A DNA stretch of 64,000 bases from Citrobacter telavivensis (GTDB lineage Bacteria; Pseudomonadota; Gammaproteobacteria; Enterobacterales; Enterobacteriaceae). Where the stretch lies: contig CP045205.1 in the NCBI GenBank assembly GCA_009363175.1, positions 3,534,001 through 3,598,000 on the forward strand, in the 5' to 3' direction. This document shows, piece by piece, positions 27,082-34,008 of this stretch; the first letter of the stretch is position 1, and each line of letters opens with the position of its first letter. The translations under genes were made by a program, and so were the position numbers. A model generated the notes under the pieces. That model was not told where the DNA came from, searched no databases, and worked only from the letters and a program-made list of their open reading frames with translations.

Positions 27082-27463
27082 TGCTGGTCCCTCCTCCGCG
27101 TAAACGAGAGAGAATGCCAAACAGGCTGCCCAATTCCTGGCTGTTGACGAACGTCAGCAGCTTAATGGCAATTGCTGCAACGAGCACCGCACCCAGCGCA
27201 TCGAGTGGCCTGTCACTGTATCCCGTCCATTTAGAAAAAAACGAACCAACTAGTGGAGCACCAAGAACGCCAAAGATGAAAGAAGTGATGAAGTAACCCA
27301 CCAACTTAAAGCGGCTGATGTTCACCGCCGTCGCAACGTAGAATACTGCACCAGCAAAGGCGCCAAACACTACGCCGTAATCAATACCGGTTGCCAGGCC
27401 GAACATGCTGGCCCCCATCAGTCCACCAGCCGCTACAGTAGAGCCAGAAACAGGATCGGACAT
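27068..27463 (-). CDS. Phage holin / antiholin membrane protein
   Basis: 131 aa with three to four hydrophobic segments (VAAGGLMGASMFGLATG, VVFGAFAGAVFYVATAV, LVGYFITSFIFGVLGAPLV and a later one) and a basic, Gly/Asn-rich C terminus. First gene of the lysis cassette; overlaps the next holin-like gene by 14 bp. Probably lets endolysin reach the wall. The IS200-like element lies just upstream, between it and the Q-side genes. Confidence 0.78.
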   Translation of the reverse strand: MSDPVSGSTVAAGGLMGASMFGLATGIDYGVVFGAFAGAVFYVATAVNISRFKLVGYFITSFIFGVLGAPLVGSFFSKWTGYSDRPLDALGAVLVAAIAIKLLTFVNSQELGSLFGILSRLRGGGTSNGNK

Positions 27464-27579
27464 TTAGCCCCCTCTTATTGCTGTGAGTCCTCTCAGAAAT
27501 GAGGGGAAATAGAATCAGGCTTCACGGGCTGGATTTATCAACAAAGCACGTAGTAAGTGATACCCGTGAGCCTGAAAGT

Positions 27580-28205
27580 AAAAGACCACCTTCTGAGAAG
27601 GTGGCTTTTGAGAATGCCCCCTGTAAGGGGGGCTATTGTCTCCTTCCGCTTACTACTCCAGCAATTCCATCTGCTGTTCATGCGTTTGTTCCGTTTTCTC
27701 CTGATGCCGCACATATCGTCTGATAATTTCCTCGTTCACACCGACCGTATCTACAAAGTAACCACGTGACCAAAAGTGGTTGCCCCATAGCTTCTTTCGT
27801 ATATGTGGAAAACGATTGTAGAGCCTGATAGCACTGCGGCCTTTCAGATGCCCCATCAGAGTTGATATCGAGATTTTAGGTGGGACAATTACTACAAGAT
27901 GTACATGATCTGGCTGTACATTTAATTCCAGAATCTCACAATCTTTTATACCGCAGAGTATGTAGATTGTCCTGTAAAGCTCCTTGCCTAACTTATCTCT
28001 CAGGATCCTGAAACGGTACTTGGGCGTCCAGACTATGTGGTATTTGCAACGCCAATATACATGTGATGAACTCCTGTAAAGCCACATGTCGGTTTGTCTC
28101 CTTTTACTTGTGGTGAGTAAGCAGAGATATTCCGGCATGGGCATTCTTCAGGCTATAGCCTTACAGGATCAATCACCACCTCCCCAGGAGGTGGCCTAAG
28201 ATTGA
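27580..28205 (-). mobile_element. IS200/IS605-family element without tnpB
   Basis: A single tnpA-type gene is bracketed by hairpins: GCCACCTTCTCAGAAGGTGG-like at about 27585-27606 and CCACCTCCCCAGGAGGTGG at about 28180-28198. IS200 elements end in such subterminal hairpins rather than inverted repeats. Ends are approximate. It sits between the lysis cassette and the Q-proximal genes, without a visible target duplication, as expected for this family. Confidence 0.8.
27653..28087 (-). CDS. tnpA: IS200-family transposase TnpA
   Basis: 144 aa from the ATG at 28087. The HUH motif is PDHVHLVV (about residue 59) and the nucleophilic Tyr is in NEEIIRRYVRHQE (about residue 122). KYHIVWTPKYR near the start and GHLKGRSA are family landmarks. 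Y1 transposases move one DNA strand between replication-fork templates. The gene looks intact. The protein differs from the classical Salmonella IS200 TnpA I remember, so another member of the group is likely. Confidence 0.92.
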   Translation of the reverse strand: MWLYRSSSHVYWRCKYHIVWTPKYRFRILRDKLGKELYRTIYILCGIKDCEILELNVQPDHVHLVVIVPPKISISTLMGHLKGRSAIRLYNRFPHIRKKLWGNHFWSRGYFVDTVGVNEEIIRRYVRHQEKTEQTHEQQMELLE

Positions 28206-28209
28206 CAGT

Positions 28210-28233
28210 AAAAAAGGCCGCCTCTTGGCGACC
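28210..28233 (-). terminator. Rho-independent terminator
   Basis: On the minus strand GGTCGCC, loop AAGA, GGCGGCC then a run of T residues: a seven-pair stem with one G-T pair. It follows the stop of the gene at 28256 and precedes the IS200-like element, so late transcription crosses it only if antiterminated. Confidence 0.75.
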
Positions 28234-28255
28234 TCTTGAATTTCATGACTAATAA

Positions 28256-28630
28256 CTACTTTTTATTATCAATTCCTGTTAGTACGTTTTTAATACAGAT
28301 AGGCATCATTCTATTTTTGAGAAAATCTCGCGCTTCAGAGTAAGGCGTATCCATTTCCTTAATCATTTTTCGACTTCCGTCAGCACCTTCAATTGATACT
28401 TTAATAAAGTCAGTTTCATCAATAGAAAAGTCAGAAAAGGCGTAGCCCTTAGCTTTGAAGGAAGCTACCTCATCGCTAACGATATTGGTAGTATTTTCAT
28501 TCGTACCAGATGCCCTATCCGTTATTTTCCACTCAGTGTCGCAGAGATCCTGAGCCGCCTTCTCATGATCAACAAGAGCAGCATTTGAAGAGACGCTCCA
28601 TATCAATAATATTGATAACAGATACCTCAT
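28256..28630 (-). CDS. Unknown secreted/periplasmic protein
   Basis: 124 aa. A clear signal peptide (MRYLLSILLIWSVSSNAA) is followed by a soluble domain with DYIDETDFIKVSIEGADGSR-like beta strands and two Cys residues (CDTEWK near 33, MPICIKNV near 115). No family is recognised. A clean terminator follows it. Could be a lysogenic-conversion protein or host periplasmic inhibitor homologue; unsupported beyond location and export signal. Confidence 0.65.
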   Translation of the reverse strand: MRYLLSILLIWSVSSNAALVDHEKAAQDLCDTEWKITDRASGTNENTTNIVSDEVASFKAKGYAFSDFSIDETDFIKVSIEGADGSRKMIKEMDTPYSEARDFLKNRMMPICIKNVLTGIDNKK

Positions 28631-28713
28631 GATTTAACCCCATGTAATTCATTGTTATTAATAAGTTATATTAATCTACATGGTAGCTTAAAACATTGAT
28701 AGTCCACACAACT

Positions 28714-29028
28714 TCAACTATAGATGCCCCCATAAAAGGACAGGGTTGAAGGGTATTGCTGTGTAAGTTGAATTAATGCCGCAAATAAAAAAGCCTGGCA
28801 ATCACCGAGGCTTAAATTGTTGCCAGTTACCGCTCCGGCGCGATCAGCAAAAGCTATCGCGGTATCAGATTGTGGTCCTGCCCATGTGAGCTTTTGCGGA
28901 CGGTTGGAACATGTAGGCTCCGCAACACTCCCCGCACTTTGTCTTATTGGCGTCGGGAATCCATAAAAGAAAACCCCGCCGAAGCGAGGTTTTTTAATTC
29001 TTGTAACGTCACAGGTGTAATAACCCAT
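28714..29028 (-). CDS. Ash-family protein (P4/lambdoid type)
   Basis: About 104 aa from the ATG at 29028. The block GYYTCDVTRIKKP, SGSVAEPTCSNRPQKLTWAG and DCQAFLFAALIQLTQQYP closely matches what I remember of the Ash family, found in P4 and many enterobacterial prophages. Its function is not settled. Alternative starts at 29049 and 29061 exist. Because the DNA itself is highly conserved among prophages and GC-skewed, an RNA role of the region is also conceivable. Confidence 0.65.
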   Translation of the reverse strand: MGYYTCDVTRIKKPRFGGVFFYGFPTPIRQSAGSVAEPTCSNRPQKLTWAGPQSDTAIAFADRAGAVTGNNLSLGDCQAFLFAALIQLTQQYPSTLSFYGGIYS

Positions 29029-29090
29029 CGTTGGAATCAGGTTAGCCATTTTCCGCCACAATTACAAGCACTGATGTCACATTTTGCGCA

Positions 29091-29630
29091 TCACTTGTGG
29101 ATGTATGACGCAGCCTCATAAGCTGGTTGTTGTTCTTTGATGAGCGCGTCAGCTTCTTTGGTGACAGCATCAAGCAATATTGTGTTTTCTGCTAAGTCCT
29201 TAGTTTTCTCTTCGAGCGTTAGCGTGAATAACGGATGATGCTCAGATCGATATATGACTGCAGTTGATAGCTCGATAGTTGCGTCAGACTTAAGCACCAT
29301 GTTGTCAACATTGAGATCCTTGTTTTTATCTTTAGATTTCCCAGAATTAATTAAATCAATTTGCTCCTGAAATTTCTTTCTCACTTCTTCTTGGTACCCA
29401 TTCACGCCGACTTCGTTAGTCAGCACCCAGTCATCGGTGAATTTTTCATCCTTAAATTTTACCTTGATGGTAATAACATTTTTTTCCTGGTAGACGTTAC
29501 CCAGCTTCACTGCACCGTTTTCAAGTTCAATAACGTGCTCATCTTTCAGCTTGATGGTATCAGATACAATCAGCGCAGAGACTATTAAACAGGCACCAAC
29601 GAAAAAGCCGCTAATTCCTAATATTTTCAT
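29091..29630 (-). CDS. Unknown membrane-anchored protein near Q
   Basis: 179 aa with a good ribosome site (AAAGGATTATGT). One N-terminal membrane helix (MKILGISGFFVGACLIVSAL) precedes a charged soluble region with VELENGAVKLGNVYQEKNV and coiled-coil-like VKFKDEKFTDD. Position directly downstream of Q means that it lies in the late-promoter region. Could be an exclusion protein; no family recognised. Confidence 0.65.
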   Translation of the reverse strand: MKILGISGFFVGACLIVSALIVSDTIKLKDEHVIELENGAVKLGNVYQEKNVITIKVKFKDEKFTDDWVLTNEVGVNGYQEEVRKKFQEQIDLINSGKSKDKNKDLNVDNMVLKSDATIELSTAVIYRSEHHPLFTLTLEEKTKDLAENTILLDAVTKEADALIKEQQPAYEAASYIHK

Positions 29631-29725
29631 ACATAATCCTTTGCAATGGAATTATATTATTTACTAAATAATTCATAACCTTACATTATCAATAATCTTA
29701 CATTTACGAATTAACGCAAGACAAA

Positions 29726-30523
29726 TTATCTGGTCACCCATTGCAGCACCTTTTCTGCAAACGATTCTTCAATATGGCAATACTCCACCAGCCGATCGAA
29801 GAACAGTTTGAAATTTCTGCGCCAGGTTGTTTCGGTTACGCCAAGAGCCTTGAATACTTCAGTATCCTTTAACCTTGGGTAGCCACGACCAGTGCAACGG
29901 GGGCATTTTTTAAAAACAGGAAGCCCCTGCAACTCGGATTTTTTCTTATCCAGTACCTCGCCGCGGCCACGGCACCGGCATTCATTTTTTGTGTGCCCCT
30001 TTCCGTTACACGCTTTGCAGATCACCCTAACCTGCTCGCGGACGGTTTTCGCTTCCTCCCAATCTGATGGTGAGATTCCCTTCGTAACCTTTACCCACTT
30101 CGGAGGTTTCCCGTCCGGGTATGTCACTTTGTTGGTGAATATCTCAGCATCAATAAATCCGGATCCGGCGCAACTACTGCATGTCACTATGCTGGCAGCG
30201 CTTAGCGAATAATCCCGGAAAACATATCCTGCCAGTACCCGCAAGAACTCAGCGCGCTGCTGCTCTGACATTGCCTGCAGAGGCTTATTCCGGCTGGCGC
30301 GCTGAATGGCAAGTTCGTTAATGAAGGAAATAATATTATCAGGTTGCAGAACACCGGCTTTTGCCAGGTAAAGCTCTATGCCTATCGCTGATTTTGACGT
30401 TGCCAGACCCAACGCGGCCATCACATCAGTGATCGTCAGCGTATCTGCTGAAATACCGCATGGAACGGCGCCGGGCATCATGGATTTAGGCGAAAAATAT
30501 TTTGGTAAGGAATCAAGCTTCAT
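29726..30523 (-). CDS. Late antiterminator Q (phage 82 type, DnaJ-like zinc finger)
   Basis: 265 aa from the ATG at 30523 (GGGAG site). The C-terminal half carries paired zinc-finger cysteines: CSSCAGSGF, CKACNGKGHTKNECRCRGRG and CPRCTGRGY. A helix-turn-helix-like end, GVTETTWRRNFKLFFDR, follows. Q of this family binds the late promoter and modifies RNA polymerase to read through terminators. That suits the minus-strand terminators seen at 28.2 kb and 10.6 kb. The start overlaps the preceding small gene by 11 bp. Confidence 0.88.
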   Translation of the reverse strand: MKLDSLPKYFSPKSMMPGAVPCGISADTLTITDVMAALGLATSKSAIGIELYLAKAGVLQPDNIISFINELAIQRASRNKPLQAMSEQQRAEFLRVLAGYVFRDYSLSAASIVTCSSCAGSGFIDAEIFTNKVTYPDGKPPKWVKVTKGISPSDWEEAKTVREQVRVICKACNGKGHTKNECRCRGRGEVLDKKKSELQGLPVFKKCPRCTGRGYPRLKDTEVFKALGVTETTWRRNFKLFFDRLVEYCHIEESFAEKVLQWVTR

Positions 30524-30659
30524 TTCGATGCTCCCGTTTTGCTTCAATGCGGATATAATTGCGAAGGATGCGGTATGCCACCGGAAAAGATCCCCGGTAA
30601 CGATAAATACGAAGACGTAGCCAGCGCCAGCGAAGAGACTCAATAACTTCAGGCTTCAC
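30513..30659 (-). CDS. Small conserved protein between rusA and Q
   Basis: 48 aa, starting GTG at 30659 in a GTGA overlap with the RusA stop. It is very basic and aromatic: ESLRWRWLRLRIYRYRGSF then VAYRILRNYIRIEAKRE. I remember near-identical short frames in the same place in Gifsy-like prophages. It could be translated by coupling with rusA and then with Q. Function unknown. Confidence 0.65.
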   Translation of the reverse strand: MKPEVIESLRWRWLRLRIYRYRGSFPVAYRILRNYIRIEAKREHRNEA

Positions 30660-31012
30660 TTTGCCTCCTCGATGATGATCTGCCCTTTCTCGCCCCAGAT
30701 TTTGGTAACCCGGCCATCCCAGACGTGACTATCTTCATCAAACACTGCATCCAACAGCGCCTTTTCCAGATTGTCTTTGTCAGGTTTCTGCTGATGTGGC
30801 TTCCCGGCGTGTCGGGCTCGCTTCTTCTTGCTCCAGCTTTGGGGCATGGGGATAACGAATGTGATGTGATAACCGGCTTCCGGTAACTTGATGCCCAGAA
30901 GACGAACCTGCGCTTTGTATGACCAGTACGCCGCTGTCGCTGGCCGTTTGTGCCACCTGTCGCGCTGAGTCATTCTGGGCTTGCCGATCGGCGTGATGTC
31001 GTAGACTGTCAT
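30656..31012 (-). CDS. rusA: Holliday junction resolvase RusA
   Basis: 118 aa from the ATG at 31012, which overlaps the previous stop (ATGA). The sequence has IGKPRMTQRDRWHKRP and the RusA hallmark KPDKDNLEKALLDAVFDED (about 75-95), holding two catalytic Asp residues, plus a Lys in SKKKRARHAGKPHQQ. It cuts four-way junctions made during recombination and replication. Chromosomal or prophage RusA of this type is usual in the nin region. Confidence 0.93.
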   Translation of the reverse strand: MTVYDITPIGKPRMTQRDRWHKRPATAAYWSYKAQVRLLGIKLPEAGYHITFVIPMPQSWSKKKRARHAGKPHQQKPDKDNLEKALLDAVFDEDSHVWDGRVTKIWGEKGQIIIEEAK

Positions 31013-31299
31013 GATTTTATGAGGCCCTCCTTCAACCAGATAACCTGGGTTCGGGCCATCCACTCCAGCGCACACTCCTTCGCATATTCCGCATCAACCA
31101 GATGAGTTCGGCGATCAATCTCGTCATGGCATGATGAGCGTGCGATAGTCGCGATAAGGTCAGGCGGCTTGATGCCGGTGCCACATAACCCGGCAATGCG
31201 AATATGAGCCAGCACAGATGTCTCAGGGTTACCGTTGCATACTCCCGGAATACGCACCTGACATTCCCGGCCACGCGCAGCTTTTCGAAGATTAGCCAT
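31009..31299 (-). CDS. DUF1364 putative nuclease-associated protein
   Basis: 96 aa from the ATG at 31299. It starts MANLRKAARGRECQVRIPGV and carries Cys residues (C-x6-C), HIRIAGLCGTGIKPPDL and ARSSCHDEIDRRTH, an HNH-like spacing of Cys and His. The family (NinG/YdfU-neighbour type) accompanies rusA in lambdoid nin regions. It may handle recombination substrates. Overlaps rusA by 4 bp. Confidence 0.75.
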   Translation of the reverse strand: MANLRKAARGRECQVRIPGVCNGNPETSVLAHIRIAGLCGTGIKPPDLIATIARSSCHDEIDRRTHLVDAEYAKECALEWMARTQVIWLKEGLIKS

Positions 31300-31301
31300 G
31301 T

Positions 31302-31502
31302 TCACCCCCAGACCTTTTGTCGGAAGGTTCTCGGCGTCCGTGCCAGACGTCCGCACTCCGGCAATTTCACGCTGACCGTCCAGGTAAGGAAATCAGGATT
31401 GAGGCTTTTTTCGGTCCTGATACCGCGAGCCCGATAATCTGCAATCAGGCGATCTGCCTGCTCGGTGGTACATTCCGTGTGGTGAAAATATGAATATTTC
31501 AT
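31302..31502 (-). CDS. Small conserved nin-region protein
   Basis: 66 aa from the ATG at 31502. The sequence TECTTEQADRLIADYRARGI and SLNPDFLTWTVSVKLPE recalls a short protein that I associate with Gifsy-type prophages next to the DUF1364 gene. No membrane segment or catalytic motif. It abuts the next gene (2-bp gap). Function unknown. Confidence 0.65.
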   Translation of the reverse strand: MKYSYFHHTECTTEQADRLIADYRARGIRTEKSLNPDFLTWTVSVKLPECGRLARTPRTFRQKVWG

Positions 31503-31507
31503 CACCC

Positions 31508-31975
31508 TCACCCCGCAAAGCTCATAAGCTGGGCGGCGGCATTCTCGGCCTCTTCCCTGCTGTTGAAAGTGCGGGACAATATCCAGCGCCACAAAACATC
31601 GAGTGCAGTTTTATACAGGTCCTGGAATTCTGTTTCGTCCATGTTCGCGAAGGCGATACTACGGGGATGTTTGCGGAGAGTTCCATCAGGTAACTGGATT
31701 GCGTCATAGTGCCCGGCTTCGACGGTCACCCATGCGCGGTAAGCGTCGAAGGATTTGCACAGACTTATGCCGTTCGTGATACGCCGACTGGCGATCTGCT
31801 CCAGATACTGCTCAGCAGCATCCAGCAGAGCGCTTTCATTGCCGCCGTATGAGGCAAGGAATCTGGCATAACCATTAACGAGTTTGATTTTTGATTGCAG
31901 AATATCGCTGGTCTCCGGCGTTGCGGGGATCAGGATTCCTGAGGACTGCTTGATGAGTTGTAATTCGTGCGCCAT
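31508..31975 (-). CDS. Unknown conserved prophage protein
   Basis: 155 aa starting MAHELQLIKQSSGILIPATP, with a helical centre (YARFLASYGGNESALLDAAE) and a C-terminal helix with DVLWRWILSRTFNSREEAEN. It is encoded in the nin-like block upstream of rusA. No enzyme motif seen. I cannot name a family with confidence. Confidence 0.6.
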   Translation of the reverse strand: MAHELQLIKQSSGILIPATPETSDILQSKIKLVNGYARFLASYGGNESALLDAAEQYLEQIASRRITNGISLCKSFDAYRAWVTVEAGHYDAIQLPDGTLRKHPRSIAFANMDETEFQDLYKTALDVLWRWILSRTFNSREEAENAAAQLMSFAG

Positions 31976-32009
31976 GGTTTTCTCCGTGGCGCAGCAGGTT
32001 AACGGCTGT

Positions 32010-32258
32010 TCAGACCGTTGATTTCATATTATCAAAAGGTGGAGTCACCCGATAGCCGAGACGACGAATAAACTGCGCAAAGCCATTGGGAGTAAAAACT
32101 TCTTCGTCATCCAACAAGGGCCGCATTGAGACCATGCCGTTGACGCGATAGATAAGATGCCTGCCCGATGAAGGAAAGCTAAACACCACGCAGCCGTCAG
32201 ACCTTCTTACAATGTCATACCAGTTGTCTTCTGACGTTTGCAAAGCTGAATCACTCAC
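32010..32258 (-). CDS. Small protein downstream of the SOS-box dinI; candidate antirepressor
   Basis: 82 aa: SEDNWYDIVRRSDGCVVFSF, then RHLIYRVNGMVSMRPLLDDE and FAQFIRRLGYRVTPPF. It follows the LexA-box dinI-like gene in the same direction (116-bp gap). In Gifsy phages a small antirepressor is encoded directly downstream of dinI in a LexA-controlled operon and disables a non-cleavable repressor. The same layout here, with a repressor lacking a protease domain, makes this gene the best antirepressor candidate. That is inference; I see no recognisable sequence signature. Confidence 0.6.
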   Translation of the reverse strand: MSDSALQTSEDNWYDIVRRSDGCVVFSFPSSGRHLIYRVNGMVSMRPLLDDEEVFTPNGFAQFIRRLGYRVTPPFDNMKSTV

Positions 32259-32374
32259 ATTCTGTTCTCCCTTCGAGCGACGTACAGACGCGATTAAAGA
32301 TTGTCGGCAGCAGCATCAAAGGGATACGCAAATTGCGGTATTCTGAAAAATGCGCGCCACCATTAAGCGCAATG

Positions 32375-32605
32375 TTAGTAAAACCAGTCGTCAGCGCTTT
32401 CCCGTATCTCCTGCAGGATGTTTTCGATTTTTTTTATCATCTTTATTCCACAGAAACCGCTCAAACCATCAAAATCAGTATGACGGATTATCAGACTGCA
32501 ATCCCCATACTGATGACTAAGGCGTTTGAGCAGCCCTTTCTCCAGTGCTGATAGCGCTCCTCTCAGAAGTTATTTAGCGCGATCAATGGTTAATTCAACT
32601 TTCAT
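32375..32605 (-). pseudogene. dinI-like gene with an early in-frame stop
   Basis: The frame reads MKVELTIDRAK, TAA, then LLRGALSALEKGLLKRLSHQ through RESADDWFY at 32375. The DinI family in phages reads '...DRAKQLPRGALSALEKELLKRL', so a CAA-to-TAA change at codon 12 is the likely lesion. The rest of the gene is uninterrupted to its natural end (76 codons). DinI stabilises RecA filaments during SOS. A LexA box precedes the gene. No good internal start is seen. Confidence 0.85.
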
Positions 32606-32623
32606 AATAGCCCCCACCGGACA

Positions 32624-32643
32624 TACTGTATTTTTATACAGTA
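32624..32643 (-). promoter_or_regulatory. LexA (SOS) box upstream of dinI-like gene
   Basis: TACTGTATTTTTATACAGTA contains CTGT-N8-ACAG and agrees with the LexA consensus at nearly every base. It lies 19-38 bp upstream of the dinI-like start, and on the minus strand overlaps a TATACT -10 element. LexA would repress this operon until DNA damage. Confidence 0.9.
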
Positions 32644-32958
32644 TACCTATGTGAGAAAATGATCAATGTCTTAAGAGCACAAATTGCTAATATACTGTCA
32701 GGATAGAAAATTAAAAACCGCCGTAGTGGTTTGAATTGAATAGTGTTTTTTGACAGAGATTTCTTTTGGTTGGCAAAGCTCCGGCAAATTCGCGTGCACA
32801 AGCACCTCAACAAACGGCTGCGAGCTCCCATTTTACGCTAAGTAGTAGTCCATCCATCAAATTGGCTATGCACGAATAGTTTCTGGGGAGATAGATTATG
32901 GAAAACCAATTTACTTGAAGGGGGGGTGGTAATGTCAGGGTATCAAATGAATAACTAT
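32644..32958. other. Degenerate region between the SOS operon and small early genes
   Basis: No intact gene. On the minus strand about 32750-32830 can be read as QPFVEVLVHANLPELCQPKE, closely resembling a segment at about 33780-33850 (SPLFTEALVRAN, stop, LELHQPKEM). These look like two decayed copies of the same coding segment. The rest shows nothing clear. Confidence 0.45.
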
Positions 32959-33222
32959 TTAGCTTTCGTCTGTCATTTTTTTGTAAAACAACCATTCATC
33001 CCAGACATTTTCAGGATCGATGTCAGGATATCCTCTTTCTTTCACCATATCCCTGGCGACCTCAATTGGAACTCTGATTGCAGCAGCAGAATCGCGTATT
33101 GACTCAACCTCTTTTCGGGTTAACTCCCGGCCGGCATCTCTTTCTTTACCAGAACTGCAACCAAGGCAGGGATGAACACAATAGTCATTTTTTGTTGGTA
33201 TCCAATTTTCGACGGGATTCAA
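32959..33222 (-). CDS. Unknown small early protein
   Basis: 87 aa if started at the TTG at 33222; the real start is uncertain because no good ribosome site is present. It has a CVHPCLGCSSGKERD cysteine cluster near residue 16 and a C-terminal MVKERGYPDIDPENVWDEWL that reads as real protein. It overlaps the upstream gene by 38 bp. Function unknown. Confidence 0.5.
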   Translation of the reverse strand: MNPVENWIPTKNDYCVHPCLGCSSGKERDAGRELTRKEVESIRDSAAAIRVPIEVARDMVKERGYPDIDPENVWDEWLFYKKMTDES

Positions 33223-33487
33223 TCATATGAACATAGAACGCGTGAAACTCTTCGTCCTGACTAACGACCATCTCCGGAGGCAGTGACTCTCGCTCCTTAT
33301 CCCATTGAGCAAGTACGTCCTGACATTTTTCATATGCCTCATCAACGATTTCAATAGCTGGCCTGTCGGTGTTGATATACGGGATTGTATTATTGTTGAG
33401 GCATACAGCAATTGGAGACCCATAACTGTATTCTTCCCCCAAAACTGGGGTAGCAAAAACGATAATAGCCAGTGTTATCCATTTCAT
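33185..33487 (-). CDS. Unknown exported small protein
   Basis: 100 aa with a typical signal peptide (MKWITLAIIVFATPVLG-EE). The mature part has C-x(26)-C and a helical C terminus rich in Lys and Glu. The start overlaps the preceding stop (ATGA). Exported proteins in the early operon are unusual; it may be a lysogenic-conversion or exclusion factor. No family recognised. Confidence 0.6.
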   Translation of the reverse strand: MKWITLAIIVFATPVLGEEYSYGSPIAVCLNNNTIPYINTDRPAIEIVDEAYEKCQDVLAQWDKERESLPPEMVVSQDEEFHAFYVHMIESRRKLDTNKK

Positions 33488-33738
33488 TTCTTATTCGCAT
33501 CTTCCATTTCAATGTAACGCGGATCGCTACTCTTCGGCAGCGTCACGCTGATCTCCCTATAATGCCTCAAGCGCTCCAGAAAGTAATCTCTCAGATGTTC
33601 AGACTGCTCACGCATTACCTGTTCAGCTATAACCGGCATGTTCAGGCGCTCTTTGTACGCCACGCCAGATGCGGCGAGGTCAACGTTAACCTTGTCACGT
33701 TCTTCCTGACTCTTTGCTGCGATATTATGACTCAGCAT
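33484..33738 (-). CDS. Small conserved early protein
   Basis: 84 aa: IAAKSQEERDKVNVDLAASG, MPVIAEQVMREQSEHLRDYF, LPKSSDPRYIEMED. It is soluble and helical, and reminds me of a short protein often found in the early region of Gifsy/P22-like prophages. First of a coupled pair with the next gene (4-bp overlap). Function unknown. Confidence 0.65.
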   Translation of the reverse strand: MLSHNIAAKSQEERDKVNVDLAASGVAYKERLNMPVIAEQVMREQSEHLRDYFLERLRHYREISVTLPKSSDPRYIEMEDANKK

Positions 33739-34008
33739 GATGAATCCCCCCTCGATGCTATAAAGGGATTATACATTACATCACCATTTCTTTCGGCTGG
33801 TGCAGTTCCAGCTAATTAGCACGCACCAGAGCTTCAGTGAAGAGCGGCGAAACCACTTTACCGCAACAGGCTACCGACTAGCCTTTCGCATACTTCACAC
33901 TACGGAAGTCCCGGTCAATAATATACTGCTCCGATAAACGCTGGAGCAGTATATAGAGTTATCAAGGCAAAACATAAGTGGCACTTTTACTGTCATGCAA
34001 AAATGTCA
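33739..34008. other. Non-coding junction downstream of the copper module
   Basis: No intact gene. It holds the decayed coding copy at about 33780-33850 and the long inverted repeat at 33921-33954. It lies between the copper receptor gene and the early phage genes on the same strand, and so may mark the edge of the inserted cargo. Confidence 0.5.
33921..33954. repeat. Perfect 12-bp inverted repeat at the edge of the copper cargo
   Basis: ATATACTGCTCC (33921-33932) and GGAGCAGTATAT (33943-33954) pair perfectly around a 10-base loop. There is no T run after either side, so it is not a standard terminator. It could stabilise the receptor mRNA end, bind a regulator, or be a relic of the event that brought in the cargo. 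Confidence 0.8.

Noticed and set aside
32333..32551. 72-aa plus-strand frame
   Set aside because: It is antisense to the dinI-like gene, which is clearly recognisable.
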